Shown piece by piece: positions 1-12,520 of a DNA stretch of 64,000 nt. Each line of letters starts with the position of its first letter. The first letter of the stretch is position 1. The stretch is from Lophius americanus (lineage: Eukaryota; Chordata; Actinopteri; Lophiiformes; Lophiidae): assembly GCA_037951165.1 (NCBI GenBank), contig JBBDHG010000011.1, forward strand, positions 62,001 through 126,000. The letters run 5' to 3'. The notes below the pieces were generated by a model, which saw only the letters and a list, made by a program, of their open reading frames with translations, made no database searches and was not told the origin of the DNA. Both the position numbers and the translations under genes were made by a program.

Positions 1-1327
1 TATACAGTATAATATGGGGCGTCGTTTTGTGAAAGTAGCACATGCTGAGTTTAACACAACATTTTGCCACATTTTAATCCAAATGCTAAATTGAAATCTA
101 ATCTAAATGTTGAACCTAAATGTTTTGAAAATCATCACTGGAAGTTAAGAAATATAAACTCAATGAAGAAAATCACTGCTATGTACAGGAAATCTAAACT
201 CTTTTTGTACCGAGGTGGTTTCTTAGCTGGTTCTAGGCCACTACCTAACTTGGAGCCGATTCTTATTTTAGCCACTGCAGCAGAAATGGCTCCGTTCCAT
301 AAAACAGGTGTTAAAGCGCAACGAATAGCCTGTTGGGTTAAAGCAGGAAGCAGTCAGGGGTTTCTGTCCGCCATGTTCTGAGAAGCCTAAGTGAGCGAAT
401 GTCTCGTCTACCAGAAAAACCAAATGGCACATAACTTGGTTTATTGTTGAACTGTATGGTAAAGACATATTTAGATTTTTTTTAAACCGCATCATTTTCT
501 TCATAAAGCTTTTATTTTGCAACTTCTGCTGACATCCTTGTAATTTTTGACATTTTCTTAACATTTAAGTAAAAAATGTAGATGTAAATGTAATGTAAGT
601 TTGAATTCAGTATTCTTTTTAAATTTAGAAATTTGAGCCAAGATGATTTTAGGTTTTGTAGATCCTGTGCTTTTAATCATTGTTGCATTTGTGAAACAGA
701 TGTGTGCCTACAATAAATTCAGTTATATCTAAACAAAGAGGAAATGTTATGTTTTCATAAGAGCAATCATCCAATTGATCCACACAATGACTGAGGTTGT
801 CTTCAGAACACATCAGGTCACATCAGAACCATTGTTTCCCCCGAATGATAAATATTTATAACAATCAGTCAAATTGGATTGCACCATTCTGGCTGGTTGC
901 ACTCCGAGTAACTAACAAATTACTTTACAGATCATGAGCTGATTTATTATGAAGGTGATTTATTCGGAAAAATTAAATTCCCTACCTCAATGTCCCTCAT
1001 TTTTTTCCCTATCAGATCATTCCCCATGGAGCAATTGGCTCTATCTGTTTTTGATCTGGGGTCGTAAATAAGAAAGATGGAGGGGGGAACAGTATTTTGC
1101 TGGATTGTCGGACCGGCACCAAGTGTTTAGACGGAGGTTTTCTAATCACAAAGAATGGGTTGAGATGATTAAATTGTTTTGACCATTCAGCTGGCGCCTT
1201 AACGACCTAATTGCTGCAAATTCCACGATCAACCGCCGCACAAACATAGCACAAATACTCAACTCAGTTGAGTCCAGCACACATCAGATCTCTGTATAAT
1301 CTCACTGACCTCTCTTCCTCTCGTCAG
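1..1327. other. Left-edge non-coding stretch (probable intron of the TRAIL gene)
   Basis: No convincing coding exon is visible on either strand. The short open frames here are not protein-like. Because a TRAIL terminal exon follows with a good acceptor, the sequence just upstream is most simply its last intron. I looked for the preceding exon of the TNF homology domain (the Tyr-rich strand before the terminal exon) and did not find it, so it may lie left of the window. Confidence 0.5.
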
Positions 1328-1537
1328 GTGAGCTCCTACCCGATTCCCATACTTCTGATGAAGACGAGTCGAACCTCCTGCTGGTCCCGGGGCTCCCAGT
1401 TCTCTCTGCACTCCGCCCACCAGGGGGGGTTGTTCCCCCTCAGTAGCGGTGACCGTCTGTTTGTGACGGTGACCAATGCCTCTGCTGTGGACATGGATGA
1501 GAAGAGCAGCTTCTTTGGCGCCTTTCTCATCAGCTAG
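1328..1537 (+). CDS. tnfsf10: TRAIL (TNFSF10)-like death ligand, 3' terminal exon only
   Basis: This is the C-terminal part of the TNF homology domain of TRAIL, a type II membrane trimeric ligand that triggers apoptosis through death receptors. Seen: a pyrimidine-rich acceptor ending cag at 1325-1327, then 69 codons in phase 0 to a TAG at 1535-1537. The protein reads SSYPIPILLMKTSRTSCW, then GGLFPLSSGDRLFVTVTN and finishes DMDEKSSFFGAFLIS. From memory, mammalian TRAIL has SYPDPILLMKSARNSCW and ends DMDHEASFFGAFLVG, so the match is specific to TRAIL rather than other TNF ligands such as TL1A. The Cys of SCW corresponds to the Cys that binds the central zinc of the TRAIL trimer. In mammals this region lies inside one larger last exon, so the fish gene seems to have an extra intron here. 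The upstream exons are not in view. Confidence 0.88.
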   Translation: MSSYPIPILLMKTSRTSCWSRGSQFSLHSAHQGGLFPLSSGDRLFVTVTNASAVDMDEKSSFFGAFLIS

Positions 1538-2439
1538 ACGATCCGACGCCCTCGAACTCAGATCTCATCTTAATCTGGGGAAATTAACCAGATGATCAGA
1601 CGCTGCCATGTTTTTAATGTGTGAGGGTAAACAATCTGTCTGATCAAACATTAATCTGTTGCAGTCTTGAGATATCTCTGATTAATGACCCCAACTGTAG
1701 CAGTGACTCACAAAGAAATCTCATATTTTCCAAGATCTCTAAGTGAGAGAATTTGATAACACTGGTTTTGTGGGTGGGGCAGGGACTAATGTTGATTTGA
1801 GAGTTTGTTTTTGTTGCTGCAAATAGTTCTGTTTGTGTGTAATGTGGTTCGAATTGGAGAGAGGTGGCTGTTTCTGTTGTGCAAACATTTCTCTAAGGCA
1901 GATTAATGTAAATGTCAGAGTGCAGAGCAACAGATTTAATTGGTTAACTAGACTAGTTGAAGCAGCATCTCAAACCCGGGATAGAATTGTCATAAAACTA
2001 GGCTGTCGAATATCTCTGAAATTGGTGCAACATGATTTTATAAAACGGTTTGGTATTGGCTCATCCTGTTTGAAACATTATTATGGCCAGATGGCAGAAA
2101 AATGTTTCTTGAAACATTTTTGATGACAAAAAGACAATTATGATGCACAAAGACGTCTCTAGTTTCAGGGTTTGAGGGGAGCTTTTCCAGCTTCAGTTTT
2201 CACAATACATGATAAACTATGACAGGTTCTTCCTGTTCTCTCTACGCAGCTCAACTGTTCTCTAAAATATGTTCATGAAAATATGTTCATGTTCATGTCA
2301 GAAGAATCCAAGATTAACTGGTGAGTGTTTTCTGACCTGACATGTTGAGGTCAGATGAGATTTGTCCAATTCTCACAATTATTTCTCATTTTCTGAATCA
2401 TAACTAGTTTTTGTCCGTATTCCACCTGTGTTACTACAA

Positions 2440-2445
2440 AATAAA
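2440..2445 (+). terminator. Possible polyadenylation signal of the TRAIL gene
   Basis: AATAAA lies about 900 bases after the TRAIL stop codon with AT-rich sequence around it. It is the first canonical hexamer I noticed downstream of the stop; assignment to this gene is inferred from position only. Confidence 0.35.
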
Positions 2446-2689
2446 AATGTACTTTATATCGTTGAAGCAGAATTACATTAAAATGGGAAAATATAGTAAT
2501 CCATTATTTAAGACCCTTCTGCCAAATATCCAAACAACAGTAACAGTATAACCCCTTGCCTTACATTGTGATTTTTTTTTAAAATTGTCAAAACAACTCC
2601 GCGATTTACTGTGTTCTGGCACTTCTCCATCAGAACTTCTTCTGAGGTATCAGAGAACAAGGGCTAGCCTTCATACCCCACAGTCAATG

Positions 2690-3005
2690 AGCCATTAATA
2701 AGCAGGTTCACAACTTGTCCTTCCTCACACCACTTTTAGTAGATACTAACCACTGTATTCAGGGAATATCCAACAAGATTTAGAGGTTAGGAGATGCTTT
2801 GGACTCGCCATCTTGCCCTAACAATTCGATTCTTCTTTCAGCCACTTTGATCCTTATATTTTCCCATTGTTCCTGCTTCCATCACATCAACATCAGCACA
2901 ACATGGTGCAAATATCCCACCCATCGACAGTTTCCAATGTAATGAGATTATTAATGGTATTCTGACTTCATTTGTCAGTGGTTATAATGTTATGGCTCAT
3001 CAGGG
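2690..3005. repeat. Decayed copy of a TIR-bearing DNA-element family
   Basis: The end (about 2975-3003) reads TTATAATGTTATGGCTCATC, a diverged form of the end motif of the element at 29378-29905. Internal phrases (tgttcctgcttccatcacatcaa, broken here as 'cctgcttcca' and 'acatcaacat') recur at 17225-17535 and 30955-31290. No coding capacity is left. It is one of several non-autonomous, widely spread fish DNA elements; I cannot name the superfamily. Confidence 0.5.
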
Positions 3006-6000
3006 TATGTTCAAAGTCAATATGCTCACTTTTATGATTGTCCACTTAACCCACAGTGTGTGATCAACTGCTGGATCTTGTGCTAATCTATACATGAGAA
3101 GAGCTGATTTATAGCAAACTCACCTTGAAAAGCCACATCCTCCATTATAAGTGACTGTTTGGGCTTTAAACCCACCTGTAGGAAATTAAAGTTGCAGGTT
3201 AGACTTTTTGTAAACACTAACTTTACACTCCATCTGCCTATAAGAAATGTTTGTATGAAACCATCACCAGCTGAACATTATTGACGCCCACCCACATAAA
3301 TGTTTTTTTTCTGGAAGTGTGTTTTTGTAAAGATGTAAATATTATGCATTATATGTGTTTTTGTTTTCCCCAGTCTCTGAATTCAGGCTCTGGCACACTC
3401 TGTGAACTCTCTTCTGAGATATTGAACATGAGGTGGATGTATGGACCTTCAACTCACCATTTGGCTCAAAGGAGTAAACTTGTTATTTCCTCCTTCACGA
3501 TTTTTATGGTTAATTTTTAAATCTTGTTCCTTGGTAGTCAGACTTTACTTGAGTTGGTGCAGTTTCTGTTATCACTCTCCCCGCATGTTGGCTCCTCTAT
3601 CTTAACCATTTACCGAATGGTGCCTCAATTGCTCCCTAATTATGTGTTTCCTTTTCATCAACATCTGAACAGAAGAAATGTGGGTTTGTGTTTATGTGGC
3701 TCATCTGTCTTCCATATGAAATGTGGTGCAGCAAACCACTCAAAAGACTCATCGTATTCAGTTATATGGGACTGGAAGAAAATTTTGGGAAGCAGTGTTA
3801 AACGAAATACGGGGTTTAATGGAAATTTGATCCAAAATTTGAATTCAGTCATGAACTTCAAATTATCTTTTCTACTACTGAATGGCTTGTGAAGGCCGTG
3901 AGACGTGGCCGAAAGCACCAACAGAAGAGTTGAGACTCATTTCAAGTCGGTTCGTCACTGATTCATCCAGTTCGATGAAGATTGCTTTTTCCAATATGAC
4001 ATGAATGCAGCATTGTAGCAGTTCTGTAAATATCACACGTTCTTTTATCCTTAAATTCTTGTTTTTATTACAAATGTATACAGTTTCTTAAAAAAGAATT
4101 GAGTGTTGGTATCCATAATAATTACTGAGGGAAATGTATAATCCAGGACCAAACATGGTGTAGAATGGATAGAGATGATTGTGCTCCTTGATGATAAAAG
4201 TAGAGACAGGAATCTGTCTTTCTGAGCTAACTAACTGCAGAGACGGTGGAGATGGTGATATAAATGCAGACAGTACCTTATATTCTGCCTTCATATGGGA
4301 TAAATGAAAAATCCATCTGCAGTCAGCTGGACCTTCAAACCTCCAACACCTGAAAGGCATCAAAAAGTTCACACCTGCACCCAACTCTGCTTTGAATTGT
4401 CTTCAAAAATGATTAAAACTAAATGTTGATGTAAATAACGTTGAGTTCTTGTTCTGTAAATATGTGCAATAAAGCAAACCTATGAGTTTAACGGAGTTTG
4501 GTTAAATAAAACGCTTCAACTTATCCTTAAAGGTCTCAAGTCATTTTTATAGTATGCTGAGGAATAATTTATGTAAATCCTTTACCAAAAGGTACTAATA
4601 CCACACTGTGAAAATACTGCAGTACAAAAAGAATATTTTCACTCGACTACTTAAAAATAGTAGTTGATACATTTAAGAAAAAATTAAGATATAAAATAAT
4701 AATGTGATAAAGAAAAAAATTGAAATACAGATTTTATTTGAGTTTTGTACACAAATTACCTAATAACTAACAAATCACTAGTTACCTTTTGAATGTTTAT
4801 TTCTCAGAGTACAAGCTAGATGGTAAGCTAATGTGGCTAGCTAGCTTTCTACACTTGAAGAATGTTAGTTGATAGCGTATTCTTATGCAGTTAATTCCTA
4901 CATTTGTCTTGTGACTTGCTTTTTCATTCCTTAATGTCTGTTTAATTTTGTTAAGGGATTAGAATATTTGTATTTCGAGCTGGTGCTAATTAATACAAAG
5001 TGTTAATGAGATTAGCTAATAAGCTAAGCTAAATAGCTAACGTTAAAACATTTGCCTCTACAGAGTTTTTAATCAATTTAATAATGTTGTTAGTATTATA
5101 TGTACTTACAACTATCCTGGAGTACCTGAACCTTCCTCTTTCTTCTTCTTAAGATCAAGAGGATATTTGCTGCATTGTGCTAACACATCATTTTACAGAA
5201 ATAACATTTGGAGCATTCATGGTAGACAGAAAAAAGATTTTAGTTCTCATTGTTAAATAGTCCAGATTGAGCTGAGCTGTTTGAGGCCAAGGTTGGCCTC
5301 TATTTACTGTGAACCTGCAAGTTATCCTTTGACCCCAATCAATTATAAACAGATCTCATCAATTACTTTTGATATAGTTTAAAAAGTATTATAAGTGAAT
5401 AGTTGATTGATTTCAAGTGGGGTTTTTTTTATATTAGCTATATCTATCTATATAACATCATTCTTTCTTATGCACATTTCAGTTTCTCGTTAAAGGCTGT
5501 TTTAAGAGAACAATTTTAATTTCCTGACATATTTACGATGTAAAAATAAACAGAAACGAGTTTAGGGAAAGTAACCAAAAACATTTGACTAAGTCATGAT
5601 GCACGAAGATTTTCTGCACTAGTGTTTTGTGAAATTTCCAGCTGTGGTTGTCTGCTGTATTTATGAAACGGTGAAATAATATGCAATCAGTATTTCTATA
5701 TGATCTATATAATTCCAGTCACAGCTGATAAATCGAATCACGATTCAATGTGTCAGTCATACTAGATAAATGGTTTAGACACACTTAATCATTTCAGTAA
5801 TTGAAAACAAACTGTGGTTTGAAGAGGCCAAAGGAGTAAATAAAAACAGAATGGAAAAATCCTGTACAGCTGGAAAAGACCTTTAATTGATCAACGTGTT
5901 AATGTTTATAAGTGAAGCTCCCTGCTGCCACCTACCGTTTTTCTTCTTGTGCTGCAGGAACATCACCCACAGGTGCATAAATAATCACACAACACCTTGT

Positions 6001-6769
6001 AAAGTTTTGATTTTCTTTTTTGTGGAAATATGTTACAGTTATATTACAGGTATTTAAATGCCCAGAGGGTGAACAAAAAAAACCAAAAACATTTGGAGAC
6101 ACCAGAAACTAACGCTAAGGAGACAGCAACTTAACCGACAGAAAAAGTCCTGACTGGGTCGACAGCCTGGACAGGCAGGGTTGGGCGGGAAGTGATGCCC
6201 GCCACTGAACCTGTTAGGAGACGTCCAATAAATACTGCAATTGTTGTTAATGCAAAAAAAAAAAAAAAAAAGTCAAGGAAAACAGGTGTGCTCTCCTTCT
6301 CAAGAACTCTGTAGTATTTATAGCAGCATGTGTGTGTAGCTTCCAGAAACCAGAACACGTGTAGAACAATGTGAAGGGCCTGCAATCAACCAGAGCTTTA
6401 AACACAAGTAGGAAAAGTGGGGAAAAAGTGCTAAATACAAGAAACACACAAGTAATCTGAACAGGTTAACTTCCTCAAATAGCAAACGAGGGACAGAGGT
6501 TTTCCACCAGCACACAATGGTTGGTTAAATTTTTTACCAGTTTTATGAGTATTTTTCAGTATACATCAACATCTTAGCATTATGTTTGGGTTGTTTGACA
6601 TTGGTTCACATTCAAATGACAAAATTGAGGATGTACAATTAGTTGCTGGTGTTAAAATTCACATCCCAGATGTTACCGCAAAATATATCAAAAAAGCATT
6701 ATTGTTGTAAATGTTAACGTTCATGTTTCTTTTCTTTATCTGTCTTTAATATAATCTACTGAATTCCAT
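3006..6769. other. Intergenic DNA between convergent TRAIL and MSL2 genes
   Basis: AT-rich sequence with no exon I can support on either strand. It includes an 18-base A run at 6254-6271. The open frames at 3281-3892 and 6131-6515 have no domain, composition or splice support. Part of the right side may belong to the MSL2 3' UTR if the polyadenylation site lies further down than proposed. Confidence 0.5.
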
Positions 6770-6775
6770 TTTATT
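6770..6775 (-). terminator. Candidate polyadenylation signal for MSL2
   Basis: TTTATT on + is AATAAA on -, about 660 bases past the MSL2 stop codon. A 3' UTR of this size is reasonable, but mammalian MSL2 3' UTRs are longer, so other sites are possible. Confidence 0.3.
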
Positions 6776-7438
6776 TCTCATGGTCCAGCAGAGTTTACAA
6801 AATACAATCTACCTTTTTACCTGTGTGAAAATTATCTGGTTGAATGCAGGTCTGCCCCTGCACCAGCTTCCATTGATTTTTAATGTAACTTATAAAATTT
6901 AGCATAAAATGTCTTAAATGGAAACGGATGAGTCCACGTACAAAACGTATTCTTCCATTATAAATTACACTGGTCTCTGTCGATGTTGATGATGTCTCCC
7001 TTCCTGCTAACGAGGTTCATCTCCAAGCCAAAACACTCCCCTCATCCAGTCGCACTCGCATGCACGCACACATACACACACCCACACAGGCATGTGAACT
7101 TAGCTACACGACATACTCTACACATTACCCATAGTAGAGAACAAAAAAAAGAAACTGAAATGAAATCTCTGCACGTACAGTAACGCTACATATCCCCTTT
7201 CCTTTTTCTTCTTCTCTTCCAAGCTGCATCCGTACGCAAGATCACAACATGGTGCAGTTTCTGGCGACGGGTAGAGGGCGACTCCTCAGCTTCAGCTGGT
7301 GACCCTCACTCTCGTCTGTCACTATAGCTGCCTTGTTCTGGCTCCGCCTCCTCAGGTCCCTGGCACGCCTCACTGGATACCAACCAGCTGGCGGGGCGGG
7401 GAATGTGCGCTTTGACTGACCGGAGGTGTGGCGTGACC

Positions 7439-10400
7439 TCAGCAGTCAAACCGCATCTCCAGTGAATCGTCAAAGCCCCTGCTGTCATGTCCCGCCCCAG
7501 ACAAGAAGGTGGCCGTGACAGGGGCACCCGCTGCTGTGGTGACGTTGAGAAGGGTATTGGCGGGGGAGCTGGTGGCCGGGTTGCGGAGGGCTGCTGCGGT
7601 GATACTGGTGAGGTTGATGCCCAGTGTGAGACGAGTCTGTTCCAGAGCTTTCTCTGGCACGGCGAAGGCCTCAAGCTTCTTCTCACCGTTGGCCATGTAC
7701 GAGTTCTGGCAGCCGCGACAAATACAGTCTAGACATGCCTGAGGAAAGCAAACATATCGATTGGTTTGAGCCAAAATGGAATCATTGTTTCAGATATGCT
7801 GAAGGTAGAGTGAAATTTGAACATCAACAGTAGCCATTATTAATAAATATATGAAATAAGTAGTTGAGGACTATTTAAAACCTCATCTCCAAGTATTTTT
7901 CCATAGGGTGCAAGCAAGTCAAATGAGGACTAATTACATTAAAAGAAAAAATTGTCTAACCAACTGTGTGCTCACTATTAGAATAGCAGCACAGTTCAAA
8001 CAAATAAGTACAAGAGATTTATTACTGTTTAATTATGTTACCAATTTTATTGTTATTTAAGAGATTATGTTAGGGGCCTCATTGTTGTTCTTACCTTGCG
8101 GTTGGAGTAGCAGGGGCATCGCTGCCCCCTACAGGTCAATACAGAGGGGTTTTGAGTGGCTCTCCCACATTTGCAGCCCTTCTTCTCCACAGGCTTCTTA
8201 TACAGTGGCTTTGAAGGGCTAGGTGGGTGTGTAAGGGGGTGTGCATGGGGGTGCGGGGGTATTCTGTCTCGTGGTTGTGCTCTAGGCTTAGGGGGCCCTT
8301 GTCTTGCCTTGGTGTAAGCCTTCTTTGGGCCACTGTGGTGCTCCACAGTCTTTTTCAGCGCCTTGTTGGATACCAGAAGAGTCTTGCCCACCTTAGGGGG
8401 ACCACCATTAGGCACAGGGGCCAGGTGTGGGTGGGGCATAACAGCAGGGAACTTAGGCTCCTGTTTTGTGGTGGCACCAGGGTTTAGGTGACGGGGAGAG
8501 CTGTTGGCACCAAGGGGAGGCACTCGTAAGAGACTGGAGATGGGAAGGGGCTGCACTTTTTCACTGTCGCTTTCTGAGCGGGAGCGTTTGCGGTGGTATC
8601 GAGGGGGAACATGGGGGATTACTGTGCAGGGCTGAGGGTTAGGATGCACTGATGGCTGCAGGTGAGGTTGGAGGGGGCGAGGGCCGTTCTCTGGGGGTAG
8701 GGAGGGGATATGGTGGGAGGAGTTAGGCCCAGGTGGGCAGAGAGGACCGTTGAGGCTTGGTTGATGTACAGAGGGGGCGCAGTCCGGTTGGGGGTTCGGC
8801 TCAGGTTCAGTGTTCGTCTCTAGAGTTCTGAGCACCTCCTCAACACTCAACAACAACGGCCCCCCTCCATGTTTCAGGTCATCGCCGAAAGTGCTGATGT
8901 CACAAAGCCCTGCTTCCCTGGTCCCTGTGACGCTCACACACACTGGGATCTCCTCCGAAAAGCTTTCCTGCTTTGCAACACATCCCCCTGTTTCTAGGGT
9001 GATGGGTTGCAAAGAGTCAGAACTCACCAGGCCATTACAATCATGCAACCCATTTATGCTGACGGGACCTGGCTCCTCCACCTTTAGTTCCTTTGGAAGA
9101 GGAACTTCATCGGGTTGGATCAGCTCAGAGGTGGAGGCCATCTGAGACAGGCAAATTGAATCTGAAAAGTCCTCCGCCTCTGGCTCATTCTCAGCCAACG
9201 TGAGGCCTTCATTGAGGACAGCCTGGAGGTCCGGTGAGTCGTTGGCTGCTCTTGCTATGTGCGAAGCAAGTGGCGAATGGATGATGTAGAGACAAAGCTT
9301 CCTGTAACAGTGGACAAGCAAGGAGAGCTGCTTGTTTTCCTCAAAGCGGGAATAGTCCTTACACCAACTACAGGACGGCTTCAGCTGCATCCTCTGACCT
9401 TTACAGCCTCGACATACATAATGTTGACATGATGAGTCGGTGGGAGCAATGGGGTCTTGCAGCAGATTACCTGAAGACAAGAGAAGAAAGAGTAAATATT
9501 CGATACAAATAGGCAATATAAGAATTCAGGTGTACCACAACCTAGAAATAGTCAATAAGCGCTTTGAGAGCATTTAGTATGTATAAATGAGTGCTCCCTC
9601 ATTTTTTTATAGCTTCCTAAATGATTATCTATTTGTAAACTCGCCAGACTGGGTGACAAACGGTCTTTGAGGGGCTTCCTTCGCAACGCTCGTTGCTTGG
9701 GAGTGCAGCTGCAGACAGGAAAAAAAAGGACACGGTGCATTCACAAGAAACAACCAACCTTACACACTATGCACCGCTTAACAGAACAGTCTATATTTAA
9801 GCTGCTGTATGAACAGCTTTTATATTGATCTATTATTTATACAGTGATAATAATAATAATAATAAATTTAATTTATAATGCACTAGTAGAGGTGCAATCA
9901 ACATCTGAATGTAATGAAGAAGGTTTTCCTTTGCAATACACTTGCAATCACAGATTTATCACCTTTACTAAGCATACCTTTACCACAGTAGGTTTTCCCT
10001 TCACAGCAAACGATATAACCACTCACTGTGGTTAATCCATTATGCATGAAAACTGTAAACTGTCTATTAAACAGTCCAGAAAAAGACAATAAATATTGAG
10101 TTTATTTACAGCACAAGCACAATAACCACAAGAACACCCTAGTCTTAAAATACAACCTGATTTAGACGTTTATAAATTTAAGAACACACCCCTTTTTCTT
10201 CCTATCTATTATTTTAGTAGATATATTTTACAGTGTATCGAGGAATAGGGGGTAAGAATGCAATTAGGTGCATAATAGCCAGTGTGTTAAGGGGTCTGTT
10301 ATTCAATCCGATAAACAGAGAAACGCCCCGGTGCTGCCAAACATCTCACAGAGGGGGGTGTGTCACGATGGGTGTCGCTGTGCATAATGATGCGTTCACT

Positions 10401-11341
10401 GCACATCGGAATCTGTGACGGATTTAATTGCAATTGGTAAATGACCGAACTCATTCAAGTTGAGGAAGCAAGTAAATTCAGATTCAAAGTAAAAGAGGTG
10501 GAAGAAGGATCAAGTTAATTTAGACAAATAAATGAGAAGATTTCAGGATATATCCATTTGTAGGAAATACATTTAAGGATCAAATTAAATACTGCATCCG
10601 TTTCATGCGAAAAGTAAATAGTGTTTAGCTCAAATTCTGCCCAAGATTTTAAGCAAATTTTTTTCAATCCCATCTCAAATTCTTAACAGTATTTGCTTTT
10701 TTCCCCTGTGTTGATAACTATTTTTTTCACATTACATTTCATCAGATCAGTTCATTTAGAAATGTGAAATATTATATGTGTTTACCCCAGTAGTACCCTC
10801 ATTTAAACGGAACATGATTATATGTGTTGCACAATAACTCACATAGAGACAAGTTGCTACGATTATGATTTTAATGAAGCAGAGGGAACGTAGAATATTT
10901 TCCGGAATATTAGTTATTTGCAGTATGAAGTTGGATTTATTGTTAATATACGCGTGTAGGAAAACATTATCCAATCTGTACACGAGTACAATTCTTCATT
11001 AAATATACTAGCTGAGTTTTTAGGCGCTACTATTACCTTTTCAATTATTTCCGATTGTCCTTGAAGGCAGCATATATTCTCGGTTAGCTGTCAGTCTGAG
11101 CACAGCTGACAACAGCGCACGATACAGAAAACATTCCCCCTTATACGCGTAGGTGTATTATCGAATACAAATAAGTAGAATAAATCGGCACACGCTTACC
11201 GCAGACCAGACAGGAAAGGGACTGGCGAAAAAACGGCAGCAGCTTGCAGAGCTCCGCGAGGGCCCGGGGGTCTCTGGGGTCGCACTGCAGCACCGAACGG
11301 CTCGCGGACAGATAGAGAGAAGTAGCATTCACAGGGTTCAT
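7439..11341 (-). CDS. msl2: MSL2, RING-type E3 ubiquitin ligase of the MSL histone acetyltransferase complex (complete, 3 coding exons)
   Basis: MSL2 partners MSL1 in the MSL complex (with MOF and MSL3), which acetylates H4K16, and it also ubiquitinates histone H2B in the nucleus. Coding exons on - are 11341-11200, 9470-8095 and 7738-7439, with phases 1 and 0 at the joints. The product is about 605 residues, against 577 in human. The start MNPVNATSLYLSASRS matches the mammalian N terminus. The RING finger is split by intron 1: SCLVCG in exon 1, then NLLQDPIAPT and CQHYVC with SCSWCKDY in exon 2. Exon 2 also has a proline-rich middle, RKRSRSESDSEKVQPLPIS (a conserved serine/basic patch) and KKGCKCGRATQNPSVLTC, the start of the Cys-rich CXC DNA-binding domain. 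That domain is finished in exon 3 by ACLDCICRGCQNSYMANGEK. The protein ends DDSLEMRFDC, as in human. All splice sites are GT-AG. Intron 2 cuts the CXC domain. Confidence 0.96.
9845..9886 (-). repeat. Short L2-like LINE tail fragment in MSL2 intron 1
   Basis: An ATA/AAT microsatellite followed by AATTTATAATGCAC is the reverse complement of the GTGCATTATAAATT plus ATT-repeat end shared by the L2-like copies at 34775 and 45640. Only the extreme tail remains. Confidence 0.45.
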
Positions 11342-12520
11342 TTCAGCTGCCTGTCCCCGTGCTCCAGTCCGTTAAAGTTATACTAGTAAAACACCACGGT
11401 TACACAATAACACAAACGGCGTTGCACCTGCAGCCTTGTGTTGTATGAGGTAAAAATGTGTGTTTTTCCAAAAGACTCTGGCGGCTTTGTGGAGAGCATA
11501 GATGGAAATAAATGCTTCAGATGCCCGTCGGTAAATCCCACATATATAGCAGTCTACGCAGGGAGCAATCGAGGATACTCATCCCAAGTCACATCCAATC
11601 CATCCTCAACGTGAATCGATCAAAGAAACGCTGCTTTCGATCGGGGTTATTGTTAGTGCATGCACATATATGTTTTTTCATCCAAATCGGCTCGGCTTGT
11701 TTCCACAAAATCCTTGCGTTATGACCACACAAAGCATCGTGTGGCGTTTTTCCCTCCGTCCGTGGCCTTGTAAACGTTACTTACAGCTGGTTAACTAGAA
11801 ACGGCTCCTACGTTCACGCAGGGGCTTCCGTGACAAAGTGCTTCGTTTTGCAACAAATGAATTCATAGTCCATATGCATGCTGGTCCCGAGGTTTCACGT
11901 CCATACCAGAGCTGGTAGCACACAATGCATTTATTATATCCGTAGGTAGAGCAGCCCCAGCAGACTCGTTATGGTTGTGTTATTGTTCCGAGATTCAAGG
12001 CGGCTCGCAAACAAAACGGGCCGCTCCAGCTTGAAAAAGGTCCTCCTTGGAGAGAAAACACCAACAGCTGCACTTAAGCGGGAAGGGAAATACGTGGAAG
12101 GGATGCTGGGTTTTTTACAATTAAAAAAAAGAATTATACGCTCCGAAGATTTACGTCAGGGTAAAGAAAATAAACCAGCGTGACCACCGGTCTCTGGTGA
12201 TTGTGCTAGCCGCCTGAGTTACACCGGGGAACCGGCTACAAAAGCAGGCCGCTTTCCTCCGCTCGGGAGAAGAGGGACTCTCTTGTTCTCGCCTCGCCGG
12301 GAATTTAGCAGGAAACCCAGGGGCTTGGAAGAAAATATGTCCTCCAACAGCTTTTAGTGGACGTCCAATGTAGCAGTGGAGACCAAAAGTGAATTAAATC
12401 CCAATTTGTGTACGTTGCTATCGTTAGCCGCGGAGCATTCCTCATACCTCCCGTCGTTTTTCCACACACATAAACAAGAGGGCGCTGTTGCCCAAATCTC
12501 GCGAGATTATAAATAACGCG
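11190..12520 (-). promoter_or_regulatory. CpG-rich promoter and 5' UTR region of MSL2
   Basis: The sequence changes from AT-rich to GC/CpG-rich around the MSL2 start codon (11341) and again at about 11970-12520, as expected of a housekeeping CpG island. No TATA box is evident. The transcription start cannot be placed by eye. I saw no divergent coding gene starting here on +; the open frame at 11971-12183 has no recognisable content. Confidence 0.6.
12497..12506. promoter_or_regulatory. TCTCGCGAGA palindromic promoter element
   Basis: The exact 10-base palindrome TCTCGCGAGA sits at the outer edge of the MSL2 CpG-rich zone. This motif is known in vertebrate CpG-island promoters and is reported to bind BANP (and earlier linked to ZBTB33/Kaiso) when unmethylated. 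Its place about 1.15 kb upstream of the MSL2 ATG suggests it marks the core promoter or an upstream 5' exon. The role here is inferred. Confidence 0.65.

Noticed and set aside
1268..1327. Upstream ATG in frame with the TRAIL exon
   Set aside because: The frame is open only by chance across the intron; the acceptor at 1326-1327 and TRAIL similarity starting right after it mark the true exon edge.
1328..1537. TNFSF15 (TL1A) or TNFSF14 as identity of the TNF exon
   Set aside because: They share the FFGAF ending, but SYP-PILLMK, SCW and DMD together fit TRAIL better.
8227..9145. Open frames on + across MSL2 exon 2
   Set aside because: Antisense shadows of the MSL2 coding exon; no splice or domain support.
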